From the NCBI RefSeq assembly GCF_014775655.1, contig NZ_CP061274.1, positions 1,116,001-1,180,000 on the forward strand: DNA of 64,000 nt, written 5' to 3'. This DNA comes from Clavibacter zhangzhiyongii (lineage in GTDB: Bacteria; Actinomycetota; Actinomycetes; Actinomycetales; Microbacteriaceae). Below the pieces are notes generated by a model. The model was given only the letters and a program-made list of their open reading frames with translations, did no database searches and had not been told where the DNA came from. Made by a program: the position numbers and the translations under genes. This document shows, in pieces, positions 1 to 9,651 of the stretch; position 1 is the first letter of the stretch, and each line of letters begins with the position of its first letter.

Positions 1-420
1 TTCTCCTCCCTCGCCGACAGCCCCAAGGGCCGCGACCTCGAGGCGAACCCGCGCGCGGCGCTCGTCGCGTACTGGCGGGAGCGCGGGCGGCAGATCCGCG
101 CGACCGGCCCCGTCCTCCACGGCGACCGCGAGGTGAGCGAGCGCGACTTCCTCGCCCGCCACCCGGCGTCGCGCGCCGAGGTCATCGCGGGCGACCAGAG
201 CGAGCCGATGCCCGACGCGGAGGAGCGGGACGCCCGCGTCGCCCGGGCGCGCGAGGCCGTGGACGCGGATCCGGAGCTCGTCGCCGAGTCCTGGCGCGCC
301 TACGTGCTCCAGCCCCGGGTCGTCGAGTTCTGGCAGGCGACCGAGGACCACGGGCAGCTGCGGATCATGTACCGCTCCGGCCCCGACGGGACCTGGTCGC
401 ACGCGCTCGTCTGGCCCTGA
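1..420 (+). CDS. pdxH: Pyridoxamine 5'-phosphate oxidase, C-terminal part (5' end outside window)
   Basis: The open frame enters from the left edge in frame 1 and gives 139 residues before the TGA at 418-420. The visible part holds the FMN-binding split-barrel region (SPKGRDLEANPRAAL, then YWRERGRQIRATG) and the family C-terminus with RVVEFWQ and RIMYR. These match the usual PdxH features: the S/R-K-G-R-E/D-L phosphate-binding stretch and the V-E-F-W-Q substrate motif. PdxH oxidises pyridoxamine or pyridoxine 5'-phosphate to pyridoxal phosphate with FMN in the cytosol. The C-terminal end diverges from the canonical R-x-R-Y, reading RIMYR, so a specialised member of the family is possible. The N-terminus and promoter are not visible. 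Confidence 0.85.
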   Translation, partial: FSSLADSPKGRDLEANPRAALVAYWRERGRQIRATGPVLHGDREVSERDFLARHPASRAEVIAGDQSEPMPDAEERDARVARAREAVDADPELVAESWRAYVLQPRVVEFWQATEDHGQLRIMYRSGPDGTWSHALVWP

Positions 421-522
421 GGTCCGGCCGGCCCGCCGTCCGCGCGCCGGCGTCGCCGTGAGTGTGTTGCGGAACATGACGGCCGACGCGCGGCGGCCCC
501 GCCGACCCCGCACACTGGATCC

Positions 523-1293
523 ATGCCCGCTCCCTCCCGCCGCCTCGCCGTCGTGCAGGTGACCCGTTCCCGTCCCGAGGCCGTCGCGTACGACGCGCTC
601 GTGCAGGGCCTCAACGCGCGCGTCGCGGAGGTCGCCGGGGACGTCGGCTGGATGGTGGAGAACATCGCCGCGGAGGACGTGGGCGTGGAGGCGCTGCTCG
701 AGCGCACGCGCGACGCCGACGCGGTCGTCATCATGGGCGGCGAGGACGTGGCGCCCCGCTTCTACGACGGGCTCGCCGACTACGAGGGCCGCTCCCCGCA
801 CCGCGAGGTGGCGGACGCCGGCCAGATCGCGCTCGTGCGCCGCGCGGTCGCGGAGGGCACGCCGCTGCTCGGCATCTGCCGCGGCGCGCAGATCGTGAAC
901 GTCGCGCTCGGCGGGACCCTGCAGCAGCACATCGAGGGCGTGGGGGAGCACCGCAACGACGCGGTCGAGATCACGGCCGTGATGCGCGACCACGACGTGC
1001 GGGTCGCGGCCGACAGCCGGCTCGCGCGCGTCCTCGGGTCGACCGCGCTCGTCGTGCGGAGCGCCCACCACCAGGCCGTCGACCGGCCGGGCGCCGGCCT
1101 CCGGGTCGTCGCGGTCGCGCCGGACGGCGTGCCCGAGGCGGTCGAGCACGAGACCGCGCCCATCACCGGCGTGCAGTGGCACCCGGAGGACGCGGCCGCC
1201 GCGACCGACCAGCTGCCCGCGCTCCTGCGGGCGCTCGCCGACGAGTGCGCGCTGCGCGAGCCCGTCGACGCCGCACGGGTCGCCGCCGCCTGA
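523..1293 (+). CDS. Class I glutamine amidotransferase-like, gamma-glutamyl-GABA hydrolase family (peptidase C26)
   Basis: The 256-residue protein has the nucleophile elbow GICRGAQ with Cys119 and the distal WHPE with His220 and Glu222, which form the class I glutamine amidotransferase triad. RGAQIVNVALGG and the SAHHQAVD stretch are typical of PuuD-like gamma-glutamyl-gamma-aminobutyrate hydrolases (peptidase C26). The likely reaction is hydrolysis of a gamma-glutamyl amide, but the substrate cannot be read from the sequence and no polyamine genes lie nearby. The ATG at 523 lies 6 bases after CACACT (511-516), which fits the leaderless layout seen elsewhere. It is a single gene, 102 bases after pdxH. 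Confidence 0.85.
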   Translation: MPAPSRRLAVVQVTRSRPEAVAYDALVQGLNARVAEVAGDVGWMVENIAAEDVGVEALLERTRDADAVVIMGGEDVAPRFYDGLADYEGRSPHREVADAGQIALVRRAVAEGTPLLGICRGAQIVNVALGGTLQQHIEGVGEHRNDAVEITAVMRDHDVRVAADSRLARVLGSTALVVRSAHHQAVDRPGAGLRVVAVAPDGVPEAVEHETAPITGVQWHPEDAAAATDQLPALLRALADECALREPVDAARVAAA

Positions 1294-1364
1294 TCCCCCG
1301 TCGGCCACCCCGGCCGACCCGCGTCCCGTGCGACCGCCCGCCGCGCGGGTGCCACGATGGACGC

Positions 1365-2159
1365 ATGCGCCGCGACGTCTCCTCCTCCCTCGAACTGCAG
1401 GTGTCCGGCGAGAGCGAGATGGCCTTCGCGGTCGCCGTGGCGCGGGGCGCGGACATCGCGTCCGAGTCGCTCGCCTTCGCCCTCGACGGCGTGCCCGTGG
1501 AGGCGACCGAGGTGGTCGACCGGCACGACACGCGCCTGCACGTGCTCACGAGCGGCGCGGGCGTCCTGACCATGGAGTACCGCGCCACCGTCACGGGCCG
1601 CCGCGAGCCCGCGCCCCTCGACGACGTCGACCTCTGGATCTACCGCCGGCCGAGCCGCTACTGCGAGTCGGACACCCTCTTCCCCACGGCGCGCGGCGAG
1701 TTCCGCGGCCTCGACGGCCTGCCGCTGCTCGCCGCCGTGCGCGCGTACGTGGCGGACGCGCTGCGGTACGCGCCGGGATCCAGCCTCCCCACCGACGGCG
1801 CCGTGCGCACGCTGCTCGCGCGCCGCGGCGTCTGCCGCGACTACGCCCACCTCGTCATCGCGCTGCTCCGGGCCCGCGACGTGCCGGCGCGCCTCGCCGC
1901 CGTGTACGCGCCGGGCCTCAGCCCCATGGACTTCCACGCCGTCGCCGAGGCGTGGGTCGACGGCGCCTGGCACGTCGTGGACGCCACCGGGCTCGCGCCG
2001 CGGCAGAGCCTGCTGCGCATCTCGACGGGGCGCGACGCCTCGGACACGGCGTTCCTCAGCAACACGAGGAGCCTCGTCACCATCTCCCGGATGGAGGTGC
2101 TCGCCACGGTCGACGAGCTGCCGGCCGACGACGGCACGGCCCCGCTGCGCCTGGGCTGA
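1365..2159 (+). CDS. Transglutaminase-like cysteine protease-fold protein
   Basis: This 264-residue protein has an N-terminal beta-rich domain of the bacterial transglutaminase N-terminal type, then a transglutaminase-like core. The catalytic triad is visible as Cys157 (RRGVCRDYAHL), His191 (MDFHAVAEAWVDG) and Asp206 (WHVVDATGL). Proteins of this family act as cysteine proteases or amidases on peptides or proteins, and the substrate here is unknown. There is no signal peptide, so it is probably cytosolic. ATG 1365 was chosen because it opens a normal family N-terminus and follows CACGAT (1354-1359) by 5 bases. The ATG at 1357 is in another frame that closes at 1569. Confidence 0.85.
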   Translation: MRRDVSSSLELQVSGESEMAFAVAVARGADIASESLAFALDGVPVEATEVVDRHDTRLHVLTSGAGVLTMEYRATVTGRREPAPLDDVDLWIYRRPSRYCESDTLFPTARGEFRGLDGLPLLAAVRAYVADALRYAPGSSLPTDGAVRTLLARRGVCRDYAHLVIALLRARDVPARLAAVYAPGLSPMDFHAVAEAWVDGAWHVVDATGLAPRQSLLRISTGRDASDTAFLSNTRSLVTISRMEVLATVDELPADDGTAPLRLG

Positions 2160-2216
2160 GCGTCCGCGGCTGCGGTCGCTGCCGTGACCCGCGCGTCGGT
2201 CCGCCGGGCCCCCGGG

Positions 2217-2855
2217 TCAGCCCCCGACGGTCCTCAGCACGGCGTTGCCGAGGTCGGCGTGGTCGCCGGGCTCGTAGAACGACCCGGAGCGCATGACGAC
2301 CATGTGCTTCGAGGAGTAGATGGTCGCGACGCCCGACGCGTCCTGCAGCTCGAAGTACGCCTCGACGCCCGAGGGGTACCCGGCGATGGGGTCGGCCTGG
2401 AGGATCGCGGCGTCGCGCCGGGACTTCAGCTCGGCCGCCACGGGCTGGGCCGCGTCGATCTCGATGGCCGTGCCGTCCGACGAGCGGAACGCGCACGCGA
2501 CGCCCTGCATGGCGAGCACGTCCTCCCGGAGGCCGTCCTCCGCCGCGTCGGCGGGCAGCGCCTCCTCGGTGAAGCCCGGGCCGAAGGACGCGAGGTCGGG
2601 CAGCAGCTGGGCGCACGTGACGCCCACCGGCGTGCCCTTGGGCGGCGCGGGCGTGGGGGAGGCGCTCGGGCGGGCGCCCGACGCGCCGCCCTCCGCGGGC
2701 TGCCCGCCGTCGGCGCCGGCGGAGGGGGCGGGCGCGGAGGTCTGCAGGGGGCCGGGGTTGGTGCAGCCGGTGAGCAGGAGCGCCACGGCGAGCCCGACCG
2801 CGGCGGTGGTCGGGACGATGCGGGTGCGGGCGGGCGCGGGGAGGCGGACGGGCAT
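2217..2855 (-). CDS. Secreted lipoprotein, unknown function (DUF3558-like)
   Basis: The 212-residue protein begins with a positively charged signal peptide and hydrophobic core ending in the lipobox LLTGC, with Cys31 as the acylation site. A Pro/Ala/Gly-rich linker follows to about residue 75, then a compact domain containing two cysteines (VTCAQLLPD and [11 protein letters not shown]) that could form a disulfide. The layout resembles actinobacterial DUF3558-type lipoproteins, but the match is by eye. A good Shine-Dalgarno (AAGGAG on the minus strand) lies just before the ATG. It is transcribed away from argS. Confidence 0.65.
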   Translation of the reverse strand: MPVRLPAPARTRIVPTTAAVGLAVALLLTGCTNPGPLQTSAPAPSAGADGGQPAEGGASGARPSASPTPAPPKGTPVGVTCAQLLPDLASFGPGFTEEALPADAAEDGLREDVLAMQGVACAFRSSDGTAIEIDAAQPVAAELKSRRDAAILQADPIAGYPSGVEAYFELQDASGVATIYSSKHMVVMRSGSFYEPGDHADLGNAVLRTVGG

Positions 2856-3046
2856 GGTGGTGCTCCTTCGGGTCCGGACGCGCCGCGGGTGCGGCGCTCG
2901 GCGCGCGGCGTCGTGCCACGAGCGGGAGGCGGGATCGACACCCTACCGAGAGCGCGCCCGACCCCGCTGGGTCCCTCCCGAGGCGACCGACCGGCGCCCC
3001 GCCCGGCCGCTCCCCGCGGGGCGCCGGAGCCGTGCCGGGGCGCCGG

Positions 3047-3052
3047 TAGGAT
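3047..3052 (+). promoter_or_regulatory. Candidate -10 box of argS (leaderless layout)
   Basis: TAGGAT ends 8 bases before the argS ATG at 3061. No Shine-Dalgarno lies between them, so transcription would begin at or within a couple of bases of the start codon. The same arrangement recurs at many starts in this window. Confidence 0.5.
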
Positions 3053-3060
3053 CGATCCCC

Positions 3061-4725
3061 ATGACGACCCCTGACCTGACCGGCGCACTGTTCGACATCG
3101 TGTCCGGGACGGCGGGACGACGACCGGGCGGGGACGCCCTCGAGATCCGCCCCGACATGGTCGTGCTCGAGCGCCCGCGCAACCGCGACCACGGCGACTG
3201 GGCCACCAACATCGCCATGCGCATCGCCAAGCCGCTGGGGGAGAGCCCGCGGGCGCTCGCCGCGGAGATCGCGGAGGCGCTCGGCGCGCTGCCGCAGGTC
3301 GCGAAGGTCGACGTCGCCGGGCCCGGCTTCATCAACATCACGCTCGAGGCGGCCGCGGCCGGCGCCCTCGCGCGCACCATCGTCGACGCGGGCCCCGCGT
3401 ACGGCCGGGGCACGACCCTCGAGGGGATCCGCATCAACCTGGAGTTCGTCTCGGCGAACCCCACGGGACCCATCCACCTGGGCGGCGTGCGCTGGGCGGC
3501 CGTCGGCGACAGCCTCGCCCGCATCCTCCAGGCCGAGGGCGCGGACGTCACGCGCGAGTACTACTTCAACGACCACGGATCCCAGATCGACCGCTTCGCC
3601 CGGAGCCTCCTCGCGAGCCACCTCGGCGAGGACACGCCCGAGGACGGCTACGGCGGCGCGTACATCGGCGAGATCGCCGAGCGCGTGGTGGAGGGGTACG
3701 ACGGCGACCTCGACGCCCTGCCGCGCGCCGAGCAGCAGGAGGTCTTCCGCAGCGCCGGCACCGAGCTCATGTTCGGCGAGATCAAGCAGAAGCTGCACGA
3801 CTTCGGCGTCGACTTCGACGTGTTCTTCCACGAGGACTCGCTGCACGAGTCCGGCGCCGTCGACCGCGCCGTCGCGCGCCTGAAGGAGCTGGGCCACGTC
3901 TTCGAGGAGGACGGCGCCGTCTGGCTCCGCACCACCACGTTCGGCGACGACCGCGACCGCGTGGTCATCCGCTCGACCGGCGAGCCCGCCTACATCTCCG
4001 GCGACCTCGGCTACTACCTCGACAAGCGCGAGCGCGGCTTCGAGCAGAACATCATCATGCTGGGCGCCGACCACCACGGCTACGTCGGCCGCATGATGGC
4101 CATGGTCGAGGCGTTCGGCGACGTCCCCGGCGTCAACCTGCAGATCCTCATCGGCCAGATGGTCAACCTGCTGCGCGACGGCGAGCCCGTGAAGATGAGC
4201 AAGCGCGCCGGCACCATCGTCACCCTCGACGACCTCGTCGACGCCGTGGGCGTGGACGCGGGCCGCTACTCGCTCGTGCGCTCCTCCGCCGACCAGAACC
4301 TCGACATCGACCTCGCGGTGCTCGGCAAGCGCACCAACGACAACCCCGTCTTCTACGTGCAGTACGCCCATGCGCGCACCTGCGCCGTGGACCGCAACGC
4401 GGAGGCCTCGGGCGTCGACCGCTCCGCCTTCGCGCCGGAGCTGCTCACGCACGCCACCGAGTCGGCGCTGCTCGGGCTCCTGCAGGAGTTCCCGCGCATC
4501 GTCGCGCAGGCCGCCGAGCTCCGCGAGCCGCACCGGGTCGCGCGCTACGTCGAGGAGCTGGCGGGCTCCTACCACCGCTGGTACGACAGCTGCCGCGTCG
4601 TCCCGCGCGGCGACGAGGAGGTCACCGACCTGCACCGCACGCGCCTGTGGCTGAACGACGCGGTCCGGCAGGTCGTCGCGAACGGCCTGGACCTCGTGGG
4701 CGTCTCCGCCCCCGAGCGCATGTAG
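3061..4725 (+). CDS. argS: Arginyl-tRNA synthetase
   Basis: The 554-residue protein is a class I aminoacyl-tRNA synthetase that charges tRNA-Arg in the cytosol. It shows the N-terminal additional domain of ArgRS, the HIGH-equivalent signature [19 protein letters not shown] and the KMSK-equivalent [15 protein letters not shown]. It ends with the DALR-type anticodon-binding helical domain and the C-terminal VGVSAPERM. Its length is normal for the family. The reading frame stays open far upstream, but ATG 3061 is the first position that gives a family-like N-terminus, and a TAGGAT box sits 8 bases before it. The LmeA-like gene starts 10 bases downstream and is probably co-transcribed. Confidence 0.97.
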   Translation: MTTPDLTGALFDIVSGTAGRRPGGDALEIRPDMVVLERPRNRDHGDWATNIAMRIAKPLGESPRALAAEIAEALGALPQVAKVDVAGPGFINITLEAAAAGALARTIVDAGPAYGRGTTLEGIRINLEFVSANPTGPIHLGGVRWAAVGDSLARILQAEGADVTREYYFNDHGSQIDRFARSLLASHLGEDTPEDGYGGAYIGEIAERVVEGYDGDLDALPRAEQQEVFRSAGTELMFGEIKQKLHDFGVDFDVFFHEDSLHESGAVDRAVARLKELGHVFEEDGAVWLRTTTFGDDRDRVVIRSTGEPAYISGDLGYYLDKRERGFEQNIIMLGADHHGYVGRMMAMVEAFGDVPGVNLQILIGQMVNLLRDGEPVKMSKRAGTIVTLDDLVDAVGVDAGRYSLVRSSADQNLDIDLAVLGKRTNDNPVFYVQYAHARTCAVDRNAEASGVDRSAFAPELLTHATESALLGLLQEFPRIVAQAAELREPHRVARYVEELAGSYHRWYDSCRVVPRGDEEVTDLHRTRLWLNDAVRQVVANGLDLVGVSAPERM

Positions 4726-4735
4726 GGAGCGGATC

Positions 4736-5566
4736 ATGGCGGGGCGGTTCCTGGGCACGGAGGTCTTCGAGGCGCCCGAGCGGCGCGATCCGCGGGAGGC
4801 CCGCCGGCGACGTCGCGGCCCGCGCGGCGGCGCCGTCGTCATCTGGCTGCTCGTGCTGGCGGTCATCGGCGTCGGCCTCGCCTTCGGGCTGCGGATCATC
4901 GACCAGACGGTCCGCGGCGTCGCCGAGGACCAGGCGGAGCAGCGCATCGCCGAGCAGCTGCCCGGCCGCGTGTCGGGCAAGGTGAACGTGTCCATCCAGG
5001 GCGACTGGGTCATCCCGCAGCTCATCCGCGGCACGCTCGACCGCGTGGTGCTCGACGGGCCGAACCTCCAGGCGGACGGCACGCCCTTCCAGGCGCACAT
5101 CGTGGCCACCGACGTGCCCACCGACCAGGAGCGCACCGTGGGGGACGTGGTCGCCACCGTGTCGATGGACCAGGCGCCCGCGAGCGCGCTGCTGGCGAAG
5201 ACCGCGGGCACCCCCGCCGACCTCCGCTTCGGCGACGGCACGCTCGGCTACTCGGGGTCCACCCGCGTCCTCGGCATCACGTTCGGCTACGACGTGGCCG
5301 CGACGCCCGTGCTGCAGGACCCGTCCACCGTGGTCATCACGCCCGCCGAGGTGTCGCTGCAGGCCGGCGACTTCAAGGTCGACCTCGCGCAGACGATCCA
5401 GGGGATCCGCGACGTCACCTACCCCGTGTGCGTCGCGCAGTACCTCCCCGCCGGGGTCGGCGTGCAGGACGTGACCATCGCGGACGGGCGCGCCTCGATG
5501 ACGGTGGAGTCGTCGTCCGTGAAGCTCACGCGTGAGTCCCTCGGCGTCACCGGCAGCTGCGGCTGA
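4736..5566 (+). CDS. LmeA-like (DUF2993) membrane-anchored phospholipid-binding protein
   Basis: The 276-residue protein has a basic, Arg-rich N-terminus and one transmembrane segment at about residues 34-57 (VVIWLLVLAVIGVGLAFG), then an extracytoplasmic beta-rich domain. The internal pattern (AEQRIAEQLPG, then the IRGTLDRVVLDG and FQAHIVATDVP strands) is that of DUF2993/LmeA proteins. In mycobacteria LmeA binds phospholipids and affects lipomannan maturation. The function here is inferred from that family only. Two cysteines (PVCVAQ and the terminal GSCG) could pair outside the cell. It starts 10 bases after argS. Confidence 0.75.
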   Translation: MAGRFLGTEVFEAPERRDPREARRRRRGPRGGAVVIWLLVLAVIGVGLAFGLRIIDQTVRGVAEDQAEQRIAEQLPGRVSGKVNVSIQGDWVIPQLIRGTLDRVVLDGPNLQADGTPFQAHIVATDVPTDQERTVGDVVATVSMDQAPASALLAKTAGTPADLRFGDGTLGYSGSTRVLGITFGYDVAATPVLQDPSTVVITPAEVSLQAGDFKVDLAQTIQGIRDVTYPVCVAQYLPAGVGVQDVTIADGRASMTVESSSVKLTRESLGVTGSCG

Positions 5567-5651
5567 CCGGCGCGACCAGCCCGGTGGAGCCGGCCCGCAC
5601 GGCCCGGCCGCGGCCGGCGTCACATGCACCGGGGGCCGGTCCGCGCCTCGG

Positions 5652-5657
5652 TAGGAT
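5652..5657 (+). promoter_or_regulatory. Candidate -10 box upstream of lysA
   Basis: TAGGAT lies about 90 bases before the lysA GTG. Unlike the leaderless cases this would give a 5' leader of roughly 80 bases. The stretch 5567-5747 between the LmeA-like gene and lysA holds no open frame I can support and no recognisable lysine riboswitch. Confidence 0.4.
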
Positions 5658-5747
5658 GCTGTCACCGCCCCCTCCTTCCGGCTCCAGGGACCACACCGGG
5701 TCCGCTCGCCATCCCGCACGTCCGCCCGCGTACGAACAGGTGACCTC

Positions 5748-7247
5748 GTGACCGCGAACCCGCTGGCCCCGTCCTGGCTGCAGCCCCCCGTCGACGCGAA
5801 CGCGCTGGACCCCGCGGTCTGGTCCCGCGGCACGACCCGCGACGACGACGGCGGGATCCGCATCGCCGGCATCCCGGCCACCGAGCTCGCCGCCCGCTTC
5901 GGCACGCCCGTCTACGTGGTGGACGAGGACGACGTCCGGTCGCGCGCCGCCGAGACGCTCGCCGCCTTCACGCGGGAGGCCGCCGCCGTCGGCACGACCG
6001 CGCGCGTCTACTACGCCGGCAAGGCGTTCCTCAGCATCGAGGTCGCCCGGTGGATGGTCGAGGAGGGCCTGCACATCGACGTCTGCTCCGGCGGGGAGCT
6101 GGCCGTCGCGCTCGCCGCCCGCGCGGATCCCGCCCGGCTCGGCTTCCACGGCAACAACAAGTCCGTCCCCGACATCGACCGCGCCGTCGGCGCCGGCATC
6201 GGCCAGATCGTCATCGACAGCGCCATCGAGGTCGAGCGCGTCGCCGCCGCGGCCGCCGCGCACGGGCGCGTGCAGGCCGTGCGGCTCCGCGTGAACAGCG
6301 GCGTGCACGCCCACACGCACGAGTACCTGGCGACCGCGCGCGAGGACCAGAAGTTCGGGATCACGCTGGCCGACGCGCCCGAGCTCGTCGCCCGCATCCG
6401 CGCCCACGCCTCCCTCTCCTTCACGGGCCTGCACGCGCACATCGGCAGCCAGATCTTCGAGACCGACGCGTTCGTCGAGTCCGCCCGCCGGCTCCTCGAC
6501 CTGCACGAGCGGCTCCTCGCCGACGGGGAGGTCGCGGAGCTCAACCTCGGCGGCGGCTTCGGGATCGCGTACACCTCGGTCGACCGGCCGGTGCCGGTGC
6601 CCGAGATCGCCCGGCGCCTCGCCCGGATCGTGGCCGACGAGTGCGCCCGGCGGGGGATCGCGGTGCCCGTCATCGCGGTCGAGCCCGGCCGCAGCATCGT
6701 CGGCCCCTCCACCGCCACGCTCTACACGGTCGGCACCGTCAAGGACGTGCTCGTCACGGTCGGCGGCGTCGACGGCGCGGTCGCCGAGGCGGAGTCCGCG
6801 ACGGGCGACGTCGAGGACCCGCGCATGGCGGAGGAGGCCGAGACCGCGATCCGCCGCTACGTGAGCGTCGACGGCGGCATGAGCGACAACGCGCGGCCCG
6901 CCCTCTACGGCGCCGACTACTCCGTGCGCCTCGCGAGCCGCTCCTCGGACGCGGAGCCGGCGCTCGTGCGCGTCGCGGGCGGGCACTGCGAGAGCGGCGA
7001 CCTCGTCGTCCTCGCCGACTACCTGCCGGGCGACGTCGCCCCTGACGACCTGCTCGCCGTCCCCGCCACGGGCGCCTACTGCTGGGCGCTCGCCAGCAAC
7101 TACAACTGGATCGGCCGCCCGCCCGTCGTCGCCGTGCGCGACGGCGAGGCGCGCGTCATCGTCCGCGGCGAGACCGTGGACGACCTGCTGGCGCGCGACG
7201 CGGGCACGCCCGTCGCCGCATCCCCCGACGTGAACGGAGCACGATGA
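5748..7247 (+). CDS. lysA: Diaminopimelate decarboxylase
   Basis: The 499-residue protein catalyses the last step of lysine synthesis, decarboxylating meso-diaminopimelate to L-lysine with pyridoxal phosphate. It is a fold type III alanine racemase-like enzyme. The Schiff-base lysine is Lys92 in VYYAGKAFLS. Other motifs are LNLGGGFGIAY (phosphate binding), AVEPGRSIVGPS, the catalytic-Cys region GHCESGDLV, and the C-terminal GAYCWALASNYN. GTG 5748 gives a normal actinobacterial N-terminus. The stop overlaps the hom start (ATGA at 7244-7247), which indicates translational coupling. Confidence 0.96.
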   Translation: MTANPLAPSWLQPPVDANALDPAVWSRGTTRDDDGGIRIAGIPATELAARFGTPVYVVDEDDVRSRAAETLAAFTREAAAVGTTARVYYAGKAFLSIEVARWMVEEGLHIDVCSGGELAVALAARADPARLGFHGNNKSVPDIDRAVGAGIGQIVIDSAIEVERVAAAAAAHGRVQAVRLRVNSGVHAHTHEYLATAREDQKFGITLADAPELVARIRAHASLSFTGLHAHIGSQIFETDAFVESARRLLDLHERLLADGEVAELNLGGGFGIAYTSVDRPVPVPEIARRLARIVADECARRGIAVPVIAVEPGRSIVGPSTATLYTVGTVKDVLVTVGGVDGAVAEAESATGDVEDPRMAEEAETAIRRYVSVDGGMSDNARPALYGADYSVRLASRSSDAEPALVRVAGGHCESGDLVVLADYLPGDVAPDDLLAVPATGAYCWALASNYNWIGRPPVVAVRDGEARVIVRGETVDDLLARDAGTPVAASPDVNGAR

Positions 7248-8575
7248 TCGAGTACCGGAACCTGCGCGTGGCCCTGCTGGGCTGCGGCTCGGTCGGCACC
7301 CAGGTGGCGCGCCTCATGCGGGAGCACGGCGACGAGCTGGCCCAGCGCGTGGGCGCCCGGCTCGAGCTCGTGGGCATCGCGGTGCGCGACGCCGAGGCGC
7401 CGCGCGACCCGTCCGTTCCGCGCGAGCTGCTCACCACCGACGCGGAGTCCCTCATCCTCGGCGCCGACATCGTCATCGAGCTGATGGGCGGCATCGAGCC
7501 CGCGCGCACCCACATCCTCGCGGCCATCTCCTCCGGCGCCGACGTCGTCACGGCCAACAAGGCCCTGCTCGCCACGCACGGCCCGGAGCTCTTCGAGGCG
7601 GCCGAGCAGGTCGGCGCGCAGCTCTACTACGAGGCCGCCGTCGCGGGCGCGATCCCGATCATCCGACCGCTGCGCGACAGCCTCGCAGGCGACCGGGTGC
7701 AGCGGATCCTCGGCATCGTCAACGGCACGACGAACTACATCCTCGACCAGATGGACTCCCACGGGCTCGGCTTCGACGAGGCCCTCGCGACGGCCACCGA
7801 GCTCGGCTACGCGGAGGCGGACCCGACCGCCGACATCGAGGGCCACGACGCCGCCCAGAAGGCCGCGATCCTCGCGAGCCTCGCCTTCCACACGCGCGTG
7901 CCCGTCGAGGCCGTGCACCGCGAGGGCATCACGAGCCTCTCGACCGCGCAGTTCGCGTCGGCGCGCAAGGCCGGCTACGTGATCAAGCTGCTCGCCATCT
8001 GCGAGCGCCTCACGCATCCCGCCACCGGCCGCGACGGCGTCTCCGCGCGCGTCTACCCGGCGCTCGTGCCGCGCGACCACCCGCTCGCCGCCGTCCACGG
8101 CGCGAACAACGCCGTGTTCGTCGAGGCCGAGGCCGCCGGCGACCTCATGTTCTACGGCGCGGGCGCCGGGGGAGTGCAGACCGCGTCCGCCGTGCTCGGC
8201 GACGTCGTCTCGGCCGCGCGCCGCCACGTCGTCGGCGGTCCGGGCGTCGCCGAGTCGACGCACGCGGACCTCGAGACGCTGCCCGTCGGCGCCATCACGA
8301 CCCAGTACCAGATCACGCTGCAGGTGGCGGACGAGCCGGGTGTGCTCGCCCGCATCGCGCACCTGTTCAGCGAGCAGGGCGTCTCCGTGGAGACGCTCGA
8401 GCAGACCACGCACCAGGCGCCCGTGGCGGGCGGGGCGGGCGACCGACCCACCGCTAGCCTGGTGATCGGCACGCACCGCGCCACCGACGCGGCCCTCCGG
8501 GCCACCGTCGACGCGGTGTCGAACCTCGACGCGGTGACGGCAGTCGCGAGCGTCCTCCGAGTAGAAGGAGCCTGA
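7244..8575 (+). CDS. hom: Homoserine dehydrogenase with C-terminal ACT domain
   Basis: The 443-residue protein reduces aspartate semialdehyde to homoserine. The N-terminal Rossmann motif is VALLGCGSVGTQVARL. The signature NGTTNYILDQM and the active-site stretch GYAEADPTADIEGHDAAQK with its conserved Asp and Lys follow. A C-terminal ACT domain (YQITLQVADEPGVLARIAHL) is present, which in this family mediates threonine feedback. The gene overlaps lysA by 4 bases and its TGA shares one base with the thrC ATG, so lysA-hom-thrC-thrB is a tight operon. Confidence 0.96.
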   Translation: MIEYRNLRVALLGCGSVGTQVARLMREHGDELAQRVGARLELVGIAVRDAEAPRDPSVPRELLTTDAESLILGADIVIELMGGIEPARTHILAAISSGADVVTANKALLATHGPELFEAAEQVGAQLYYEAAVAGAIPIIRPLRDSLAGDRVQRILGIVNGTTNYILDQMDSHGLGFDEALATATELGYAEADPTADIEGHDAAQKAAILASLAFHTRVPVEAVHREGITSLSTAQFASARKAGYVIKLLAICERLTHPATGRDGVSARVYPALVPRDHPLAAVHGANNAVFVEAEAAGDLMFYGAGAGGVQTASAVLGDVVSAARRHVVGGPGVAESTHADLETLPVGAITTQYQITLQVADEPGVLARIAHLFSEQGVSVETLEQTTHQAPVAGGAGDRPTASLVIGTHRATDAALRATVDAVSNLDAVTAVASVLRVEGA

Positions 8576-9651
8576 TGGCCCACCAATGGCGCGGACTGCT
8601 CCGCGAATACGCCGACCGCCTCGACGTCACGGACGCCACCCCGATCATCACGCTCGGCGAGGGCGGCACGCCGCTCATCCCCGCGCCCGCGCTGTCGGCC
8701 CGCACGGGCGCCGACGTGTGGGTCAAGTACGAGGGCATGAACCCCACCGGGTCCTTCAAGGACCGGGGCATGACCATGGCGATCTCCAAGGCCGTCGAGC
8801 ACGGCGCCAAGGCCGTCATCTGCGCCTCGACGGGCAACACGTCCGCGTCGGCCGCCGCCTACGCGACGCACGCGGGCATCACGGCCGCGGTGCTCGTGCC
8901 CGAGGGCAAGATCGCGATGGGCAAGCTCAGCCAGGCCGTCGCCCACGACGCGCAGCTGCTCCAGGTGCGCGGCAACTTCGACGACTGCCTCGACATCGCG
9001 CGCGAGCTCAGCGCGAACTACCCGGTGCACCTCGTCAACTCGGTGAACAACGACCGCATCGAGGGCCAGAAGACGGGCGCCTTCGAGGTCGTCGAGGTGC
9101 TCGGCGACGCGCCCGACTTCCACTTCATCCCGGTGGGCAACGCCGGCAACTACACCGCGTACACGCGCGGCTACCGCGAGGACCTCGAGGCGGGCAACGC
9201 CACGAGGCTGCCCCGCATGTTCGGCTTCCAGGCCGCGGGCAGCGCGCCCATCGTCGACGGCGCCATCGTCAAGGACCCCGACACGATCGCCAGCGCGATC
9301 CGCATCGGCAACCCCGCGTCGTGGAAGCTCGCCCTCGAGGCGCAGCTGCTCACCGACGGCTACTTCGGCGCGATCTCGGACGCGCGCATCCTCGAGGCGC
9401 ACCGCATCCTCTCCGCCGAGGTCGGCATCTTCGTCGAGCCCGCGTCGGCCATCAGCGTCGCCGGCCTCCTCGAGCGCGCCGAGGCCGGGCAGATCCCGAA
9501 GGGCGCGCGCGTCGTCCTCACGGTCACGGGCCACGGCCTCAAGGACCCGCAGTGGGCGCTCCGCACCGCCGACGGCTCCGACGTCGCCCCCACCAGCGTG
9601 GGCGTCGACATCGCCGAGATCGCGGGCGTGCTCGACCTGGTCGCGTCGTGA
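8575..9651 (+). CDS. thrC: Threonine synthase
   Basis: The 358-residue PLP enzyme of fold type II converts O-phosphohomoserine to threonine. The PLP lysine is Lys62 in NPTGSFKDRGM. The phosphate-binding glycine loop PVGNAGNYTAYTRG, the Asn-containing ASTGNTSASAAAYA and the C-terminal TGHGLKDP are all visible. The length fits the shorter threonine synthase class of Actinobacteria and Bacillus. A GAAGGAG Shine-Dalgarno lies just before the ATG, inside hom. Confidence 0.96.
   Translation: MAHQWRGLLREYADRLDVTDATPIITLGEGGTPLIPAPALSARTGADVWVKYEGMNPTGSFKDRGMTMAISKAVEHGAKAVICASTGNTSASAAAYATHAGITAAVLVPEGKIAMGKLSQAVAHDAQLLQVRGNFDDCLDIARELSANYPVHLVNSVNNDRIEGQKTGAFEVVEVLGDAPDFHFIPVGNAGNYTAYTRGYREDLEAGNATRLPRMFGFQAAGSAPIVDGAIVKDPDTIASAIRIGNPASWKLALEAQLLTDGYFGAISDARILEAHRILSAEVGIFVEPASAISVAGLLERAEAGQIPKGARVVLTVTGHGLKDPQWALRTADGSDVAPTSVGVDIAEIAGVLDLVAS

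Noticed and set aside
2077-5241. Very long minus-strand open frame (1054 codons) antisense to argS and neighbours
   Set aside because: Stops are rare in shadow frames of GC-rich genes. The translation is low-complexity Arg/Val/Gly/Asp without any family motif, while the plus strand carries clear argS and LmeA-like motifs.
5567-5747. Possible lysine riboswitch before lysA
   Set aside because: The leader is under 100 bases, GC-rich, and shows none of the L-box helices; lysine riboswitches are not expected in this group.
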